Source: Desulfobacteraceae bacterium Eth-SRB2
Lineage (GTDB): Bacteria; Desulfobacterota; Desulfobacteria; Desulfobacterales; UBA11574
Assembly (NCBI GenBank): GCA_004193595.1
Contig: RPGQ01000002.1
Span: 67,965 to 116,341 of the forward strand
Reading direction: 5' to 3'
DNA: 48,377 bases
Positions 43,720 through 48,377 of this stretch are shown in pieces (position 1 is the stretch's first letter; each line of letters begins with the position of its first letter). The position numbers and the translations under genes are program-made. The notes below the pieces were generated by a model. The model saw only the letters and a program-made list of their open reading frames with translations. It did not search any database and was not told where the DNA came from.

Positions 43720-44976
43720 ATGAAAAGTCACAGTGCGTTAAAAATTGAAAAGCTGATACAAAAAGGTGTTAAGATTCCCAACCCTCAAGGTGTTGAAATC
43801 GGGCCAGAAATTAACATAGATAGGATTTCCGGTGATGGGGTTGTTATTCATGCGGGGTGCAAGTTGTATGGAAGTTCGATCCTTATTTTACGAGGTACAA
43901 AGCTGGGGTATGAAGGCCCTGTCACCATTGAAAACTGTCAGGTTGGACCTCAGGCTGAGCTTAAAGCGGGCTTTTTCAGGAATGCCGTTTTTCTAAAGAA
44001 AACAAGTATGGGTTCCGGTTCCAATGTTCGGGAGGGAACAATACTTGAAGAAGAATCGAGCGGCGCCCACACGGTCGGGCTGAAACAGACCATTCTATTT
44101 CCTTTTGTGACTCTGGGGAGTCTGATCAATTTTTGTGACTGCTTAATGTCCGGCGGTACAAGCCGAAAAAACCACAGTGAAGTGGGTAGTTCTTACATCC
44201 ATTTTAACTATACTCCCAATCAGGACAAGGCCACCCCGTCTCTAATTGGCGATGTGCCCAGGGGGGTTATGCTGAATCAGCGGCCGGTATTCCTGGGAGG
44301 GCAGGGCGGTCTTGTGGGGCCGTGCCGACTGGAATTCGGTAGCGTCATAGCAGCCGGTTCAATATTTCGAAAAGATGAATTAAGGCCTGAACGCTTGCTT
44401 TTTGGAGGCATGGGCAAAAGTGGAAATATTCCGTTTATGCCTGGAAAATATTATAACATCAAACGGATAACGGTTAATAACATTATTTATATTGCAAACC
44501 TGATTGCCCTCGATCATTGGTATACTCATGTACGCTCGCAGTTTTTATCAGATGATTTCCCGGAACCTCTTTTTGATGGCCTAAAAGAAAAGCTCGACAT
44601 GGCAATTGCTGAAAGAATACATAGATTTAAGGCGCTAAGCCAAAAGATGTCTGATTCTGTAAGAGCCTATCAAGACCATGCAAAAGAAAAGAAAAATGAA
44701 TCGAACCTTGTTCTACAGCAGAAAAAAGAGCTTTATAAGAGATGGACGGATCTGGAAGAAAATTTCAAGTCTCATCGGGATACAGAAGAAAAAACGAGTT
44801 TAAGAGATATTTTTCTGGAAAAGGTCGATATTGGCATCAAAACAAAAGGCAAGGATTACATCGCAGTGATAAAAGGACTATCAATTGAAGATAAAAATGC
44901 CGGTACCGGTTGGCTTCAAGAAATTGTTGACTCTATAACTGCTGAAGCACTTAAGATCATACCGTCATTTACTTAA
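43720..44976 (+). CDS. Left-handed beta-helix protein, UDP-GlcNAc pyrophosphorylase-like C-terminal type
   Basis: The product is 418 residues. The first ~240 residues show hexapeptide-like beta-helix spacing (VEIGPEINIDRISGDGVVIH, LRGTKLGYEGPVTIENCQVG, GSGSNVREGTILEE, GPCRLEFGSVIAAGSIF). Then comes a helical region with a charged coiled coil (about 300-370). There is no nucleotidyltransferase domain, so an annotation as a full GlmU would be wrong. The glmM gene follows, which suggests a link to amino-sugar metabolism; acetyl- or acyl-transfer is possible, but no catalytic residue can be assigned. The expected ribosome-site position is occupied by the end of a repeat A target duplication. Confidence 0.75.
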   Translation: MKSHSALKIEKLIQKGVKIPNPQGVEIGPEINIDRISGDGVVIHAGCKLYGSSILILRGTKLGYEGPVTIENCQVGPQAELKAGFFRNAVFLKKTSMGSGSNVREGTILEEESSGAHTVGLKQTILFPFVTLGSLINFCDCLMSGGTSRKNHSEVGSSYIHFNYTPNQDKATPSLIGDVPRGVMLNQRPVFLGGQGGLVGPCRLEFGSVIAAGSIFRKDELRPERLLFGGMGKSGNIPFMPGKYYNIKRITVNNIIYIANLIALDHWYTHVRSQFLSDDFPEPLFDGLKEKLDMAIAERIHRFKALSQKMSDSVRAYQDHAKEKKNESNLVLQQKKELYKRWTDLEENFKSHRDTEEKTSLRDIFLEKVDIGIKTKGKDYIAVIKGLSIEDKNAGTGWLQEIVDSITAEALKIIPSFT

Positions 44977-45054
44977 CCCGGACAAGCCGGAAACAAAAAA
45001 GATCGGTTTTATTTTTACCACCAAGATCACGAATAAAAAGAAGAATAAAATATA

Positions 45055-45288
45055 GTAACCGTTCACAGGTTCAGGGTTCAACGTTCAGGGTTAAGGACAA
45101 AAAGGCATTTAAGATCCGAAGTCCTCGTTACAAATGTTCATTTTCCCAAGTAATTGCAAATTTAACTTCAAATTTTGGATTAGGACTAACGAAAATGACG
45201 CTTTTCTCGTAAATACGCATTCCAAATGCAGTCCGGGGACAAGAATGGAACCTTGAACCCCTGAACCTTTGAACCCGTGAACGCTTAC
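45055..45288 (+). repeat. Repeat family A, copy 4
   Basis: The element is 234 bp, from GTAACCGTTCACAGG to GTGAACGCTTAC, with the same internal sequence and orientation as copy 3 and only scattered differences. The flanks are AT-rich (AAAATATA before, AATATTTC after), so a target duplication is not certain. It ends about 100 bases before glmM. Confidence 0.88.
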
Positions 45289-45389
45289 AATATTTCTTTG
45301 TGCCTTGGTGTCTTAGTGGCAATAAATAATTATTTAGAAATATGCAATAATTGCAATATAATATATAATCTTTATAAAAGGATTGGATA

Positions 45390-46742
45390 ATGGGAGAGCT
45401 TTTCGGTACAGATGGAATAAGGGGTGTTGCCAACCAATATCCCATGACACCTGAAATGGCCGTAACTATCGGAAGAGCTGTTGCCGCGATTTTCAAAAAT
45501 GATTTTAAGCAATCAAAAATTGTTTTGGGCAAGGATACCCGTATTTCCGGGGATATGTTGGAATATGCCCTGGTCTCCGGGATCTGCTCCATGGGTGTTG
45601 ATGCATATCTTACAGGGATTCTTCCGACTCCCGGTGTGGCTTTTATGACGTCCTCAACCGGTGCAAATGCCGGAATTGTGATTTCTGCATCCCACAATGT
45701 ATATTATGACAACGGAATAAAAATCTTTAAAGGCAACGGTTATAAGCTTTCCGATGAAGAAGAAGATGAAATTGAACAGCTTGTATTTAATAAGAGCATT
45801 GCTTCAACGCTAAAATCGGTGCAGGATACCGGCCGTGTTTATGAAATCGAGGATGCCGCCATAACTTACGGAAATTTTTTAAAACGCACCGTTCCGGAGA
45901 ATTATTATTTCAAAGACTTGAAAATCGTAATCGATTGTTCAAACGGTGCAACATTTGAAGTTGCACCGGCAATTTTTAGCGAACTTGGCGCAAAAGTTAA
46001 AACACTTTATAATAACCCAGACGGTAAGAATATTAATGATAACTGTGGATCTCAACATCCTGAGAGCCTAAAAAAAAGTGTTGTTAAAAATGGAGCCGAT
46101 ATCGGCTTTGCCTTTGATGGTGACGGGGACAGGCTTATTGCTGTTGATGAAAAAGGGACGGTTGCAACCGGTGACCAGATACTGGCGGTTTGTGCAAAGT
46201 TCATGAAACAAAAAGGGCTTCTTAAAGGCAATCCGGTGGTCAGTACGGTCATGAGCAACATGGGGCTTGGACAAGCTTTAGAAAAAATGGGCATAAAACA
46301 TATGACGTCAAAGGTCGGGGATCGTTATGTTATGGAAAAAATGGTTTCTTCAGGGGCTATTCTGGGGGGCGAGGATTCCGGCCACATGATTTTTTTAAAT
46401 CACCACACAACCGGAGATGGTATTCTTGCCGCCTTAAGACTGATTGAAGCCATGAAAGAGGAATCAAAGCCTCTGTCCGAGCTGTGTAAAATAATGACGG
46501 TATTCCCACAGGTCCTCATAAACGTAGATGTTGCGAGCAAACCGGACCTCAAAAATGTTCCGGATATTAAAGATGGAATAAAGTCGGTTGAAACTGTGCT
46601 GGGAAAAAAGGGTAGGGTGGTTATTCGTTACTCCGGAACACAGCAAGTTTGCAGGATCATGGTAGAAGGGCCTACCATTAATGAAACCCGAAGGTATTGC
46701 CGTCAACTTGCTGATATTGTGAAACTAACTCTCGGAAAATAA
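45390..46742 (+). CDS. glmM: Phosphoglucosamine mutase
   Basis: The product is 450 residues with AAGGA eight bases before ATG 45390. It opens with LFGTDGIRGVAN, which is diagnostic of GlmM. The phosphoserine loop is ISASHN (Ser101), the metal loop is FDGDGDR, the sugar-binding loop is GGEDSGHMIF, and the phosphate-binding loop is RYSGTQQVCRIMVEG. It converts glucosamine-6-phosphate to glucosamine-1-phosphate for UDP-GlcNAc, which feeds peptidoglycan, lipid A and the WbpM route. The length is normal. It is separated from the preceding gene by repeat A copy 4, so it probably has its own promoter. Confidence 0.97.
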   Translation: MGELFGTDGIRGVANQYPMTPEMAVTIGRAVAAIFKNDFKQSKIVLGKDTRISGDMLEYALVSGICSMGVDAYLTGILPTPGVAFMTSSTGANAGIVISASHNVYYDNGIKIFKGNGYKLSDEEEDEIEQLVFNKSIASTLKSVQDTGRVYEIEDAAITYGNFLKRTVPENYYFKDLKIVIDCSNGATFEVAPAIFSELGAKVKTLYNNPDGKNINDNCGSQHPESLKKSVVKNGADIGFAFDGDGDRLIAVDEKGTVATGDQILAVCAKFMKQKGLLKGNPVVSTVMSNMGLGQALEKMGIKHMTSKVGDRYVMEKMVSSGAILGGEDSGHMIFLNHHTTGDGILAALRLIEAMKEESKPLSELCKIMTVFPQVLINVDVASKPDLKNVPDIKDGIKSVETVLGKKGRVVIRYSGTQQVCRIMVEGPTINETRRYCRQLADIVKLTLGK

Positions 46743-46758
46743 TACCTAAATTTAATGG

Positions 46759-46942
46759 TATGTTATTTTTTCAAATTTGTGTGTATTCGTGTTCATCCGC
46801 GGTTTTATTTAACCGCAAATGGACGCAAATAAACACAAATGGACATCCTAAAAAGAATACCTGTATGCCTAATTCTCTCGTATGTTATTTTTTCAAATTT
46901 GTGTGTATTCGTGTTCATCCGTGGTGTTATTTAACCGCAACG
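46759..46942 (+). repeat. Direct repeat pair with internal hairpin after glmM
   Basis: A ~62-base unit beginning TATGTTATTTTTTCAAATTT occurs at 46759 and again at 46881 (122-base spacing). GCGGTT-TTATTT-AACCGC within the first unit is a perfect hairpin, and neighbouring sequence (CAAATAAACACAAATGG) partly mirrors the unit. It may end transcription between the convergent glmM and BI-1 genes. Confidence 0.7.
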
Positions 46943-46952
46943 GTTACAGAAA

Positions 46953-47654
46953 TTAATCCCTGCTTCCTAATATTCTGAGCAACATAAGGAACAGGTTTAT
47001 AAAATCTAAATACAATGTTAAAGCACCTAAAATTGCACCTTTTCTAATAGTCCCGCCGTCAAGCCCGTCCGGCTGTGAAAGCGCCATTGTCCGGAGCTTC
47101 TGGGTGTCATATGCTGTCAGCCCTACAAAAACGATCACACCGATATAACTGACAATCAGGCTCATTCCCGAACTGCGTATAAATAGGTTGACAACCGATG
47201 CAATCACAATACCGATAAGCCCCATAAACATGAACTGACCCATTCCGGTCAGATCACGTTTTGTTACCATGCCGTAAACACTGGATGTAATAAAAGTAGC
47301 GGCACAGATGAAAAATGTTGATGTGATCGAAGATTTTGTATAAATAAGAAAGATTGCAGAAAGGGTCGCACCGTTTAAAGCGGCATAAAGAACGAACAAG
47401 GAGGTTGCGGTGGACGCCTGCATCTTTTGGACCCTTGCACTGATGCTGAAAACAAGGGCAAGTTCACCGATTATCAACCCAAAAAATATTATTTGATTTC
47501 CAAAGATCAATTTCATCATGGTTTCGCTGTTTGATATAAAATATGCCACAAAACCTGTGATTCCAAGGCCAATGGCCATCCAGTTATAGACACTTCGTAT
47601 AAATTCGTTAACTTGAATTTGGGTCCGTGTCCTTTTAAGCGGAATTGATTGCAT
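46953..47654 (-). CDS. Bax inhibitor-1 (YccA/YbhL) family membrane protein
   Basis: The product is 233 residues, read leftwards, with AGGAGG just before its ATG. An N-terminal polar stretch (TQIQVNEFIRSVYNWMAIGL) is followed by seven membrane spans. The family-typical FGLLIGELALV, YAALNGATLSAIFLIYT (the N-G-T-L-S segment), and GLTAYDTQK near the end with its acidic residue are all present. Bacterial members are pH-sensitive calcium leak channels or modulators of FtsH proteolysis. It is convergent with glmM and appears to be a stand-alone gene. Confidence 0.93.
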   Translation of the reverse strand: MQSIPLKRTRTQIQVNEFIRSVYNWMAIGLGITGFVAYFISNSETMMKLIFGNQIIFFGLIIGELALVFSISARVQKMQASTATSLFVLYAALNGATLSAIFLIYTKSSITSTFFICAATFITSSVYGMVTKRDLTGMGQFMFMGLIGIVIASVVNLFIRSSGMSLIVSYIGVIVFVGLTAYDTQKLRTMALSQPDGLDGGTIRKGAILGALTLYLDFINLFLMLLRILGSRD

Positions 47655-48176
47655 TATGTCCTCCTGTGTATCAGTTCTCGAGTATCAGTTATACGGATAT
47701 CAGATGTCAGGCGATCATATAATAATTGAGCCTGATCTCCGTTATCTGATACTGAATATTGTTTAATGAAATTATCTTCCGATAAAGATAGTTTTCATAT
47801 ATAACACAGAAAATTGGCATTGCAAGATCAAATCGCTTTTTATTTTAGTAACCGTTCACGGTTCAAAGTTCACGGTTCAAAGGTTGTCGGATTTGCGGTT
47901 TCCGCATTTTGAGAAATGAAGCAGAGGTGTTGAGGAGGACAATGGACTAAAGATAGGTAGGCGTTCACGGGTTCAAAGATTCAGGGGTTCAAGGTTCCAT
48001 TCTCGTCCCTGAACTGCATTTGGGATGCATATTTACGAGAAAAGCATCAGTTTCGTCAGACCTAAATTTGTAGCCAAATTGGCAATTACTTGGGAAAATG
48101 AACATTTGTAACGAGAACTTCGGATCTTCAATGCCTTCTTCGTCCTGAACCCTTGAACCTTTGAGCTCTGATTATC
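47655..48176. other. 522-base intergenic region, mostly repeats
   Basis: At 47676-47760 lie loose inverted pieces (GTATCAGTTATACGGATATC, and the near-complement ending CTGATACTGA). A GTAACCGTTCACGGTTCA terminus, like the left end of repeat A, lies at 47848, and a full inverted copy of repeat A lies at 47957-48165. I see no gene here. Confidence 0.6.
47957..48165 (-). repeat. Repeat family A, copy 5, inverted
   Basis: The complement of the family A sequence starts GTAGGCGTTCACGGG, with the internal CTGCATTTGGGATGCAT and GGCAATTACTTGGG segments. The far end (near 48165) is eroded. No target duplication is visible. It ends just before the start of the last gene. Confidence 0.85.
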
Positions 48177-48377
48177 ATGAAACCCTATCAAATATATCAA
48201 GATTTGAAAGAACTTGCAGAAAAACTCGACGTCACTGTATCAGAACAAAATCTTCGCAGTACCGGAATTAAGGTTAAAAGCGGGATCTGTAAGGTTAAAG
48301 GAAAAAATATTCTTGTCATGGACAAGAAGTTACCTTTCAAAGATAAAAATGAAATCCTTGCAGCTTGTCTAAACAAA
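48177..48377 (+). CDS. Conserved hypothetical protein, 3' end cut by window edge
   Basis: ATG 48177 opens a frame with no stop to the window end (67 codons): MKPYQIYQDLKELAEKLDV, later GIKVKSGICKVKGKNILVMD and KNEILAACLNK. I recall similar small proteins of unknown role in Desulfobacterota with the G-x-C-x-V-K-G-K-x-x-x-x-x-D-K pattern. No function can be given. No clear ribosome site is seen, since an eroded repeat A copy lies directly upstream. Confidence 0.7.
   Translation, partial: MKPYQIYQDLKELAEKLDVTVSEQNLRSTGIKVKSGICKVKGKNILVMDKKLPFKDKNEILAACLNK

Noticed and set aside
43720..44976. Bifunctional GlmU
   Set aside because: No nucleotidyltransferase signature (LAAGxGTRMxSxxPK) is present. 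Only the beta-helix type region is.

Overview
The window looks like a chromosomal segment of a Gram-negative bacterium, most likely a sulfate-reducer-type Desulfobacterota (Desulfobacterales-like). This is inferred from the mix of families (TonB receptor, O-antigen ABC exporter, CAP, TPR and Sel1 proteins, a probable selenocysteine protein) and from intergenic DNA full of GTTCA-type and palindromic repeats. No rRNA, tRNA, CRISPR array or autonomous insertion sequence was found.

Layout. Bases 1-2024 are a TonB-dependent receptor cut by the left edge. Bases 2025-4346 are a gene-poor, repeat-rich stretch. Bases 4347-5768 encode a secreted tandem CAP-domain protein. Bases 6178-8029 are an exported beta-rich protein whose reading frame is broken by several frameshifts. 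Bases 8140-12837 are a tight co-directional set of four exported proteins: a hypothetical, an 821-aa protein with a transglutaminase-elicitor-like catalytic region, a UshA/5'-nucleotidase-like protein with an in-frame UGA followed by a bacterial-SECIS-like hairpin (a probable selenoprotein with a C-x-x-U motif), and a small lipoprotein. A minus-strand TPR protein (12844-13836) and a plus-strand Sel1-repeat protein (14031-14819) follow.

From 14839 to about 43356 the window is a long plus-strand surface-polysaccharide locus. It holds a CmcI-like methyltransferase, the ABC exporter wzm/wzt, several SAM methyltransferases, two large GT2-GT4 fusion glycosyltransferases, a B12-binding radical SAM enzyme with a C-terminal helical repeat, gmd, an SGNH-type esterase/acetyltransferase-like protein, an SxtJ / DUF5989 / carbamoyltransferase module, a SPASM radical SAM protein, a WecA/WbpL-like initiating transferase, two GT2 enzymes, a WbpV-like SDR and a WbpM-like 4,6-dehydratase. 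Together these fit a heteropolysaccharide started on undecaprenyl phosphate with an N-acetyl-6-deoxyhexosamine (WbpM/WbpV/WbpL logic), extended with sugars that may include GDP-mannose-derived 6-deoxyhexoses, decorated by methyl, carbamoyl and possibly acyl groups, and exported by Wzm/Wzt, whose ATPase has a C-terminal domain of the type that reads the chain end. Bases 43720-46742 add a stand-alone left-handed beta-helix protein and glmM. A minus-strand Bax-inhibitor-1 membrane protein and the start of a small conserved hypothetical close the window.

Two families of short non-autonomous inverted-repeat (MITE-like) elements are scattered through it: a ~234-bp family A with an 8-bp target duplication at one copy, and a 142-bp family B with 5-bp target duplications at two copies. 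One B copy supplies the stop codon of the carbamoyltransferase gene. A 19-base motif sits at gene boundaries around gmd and two methyltransferases, and two unrelated genes share a near-identical 5' segment. The polysaccharide locus therefore looks assembled and reshuffled from modules.
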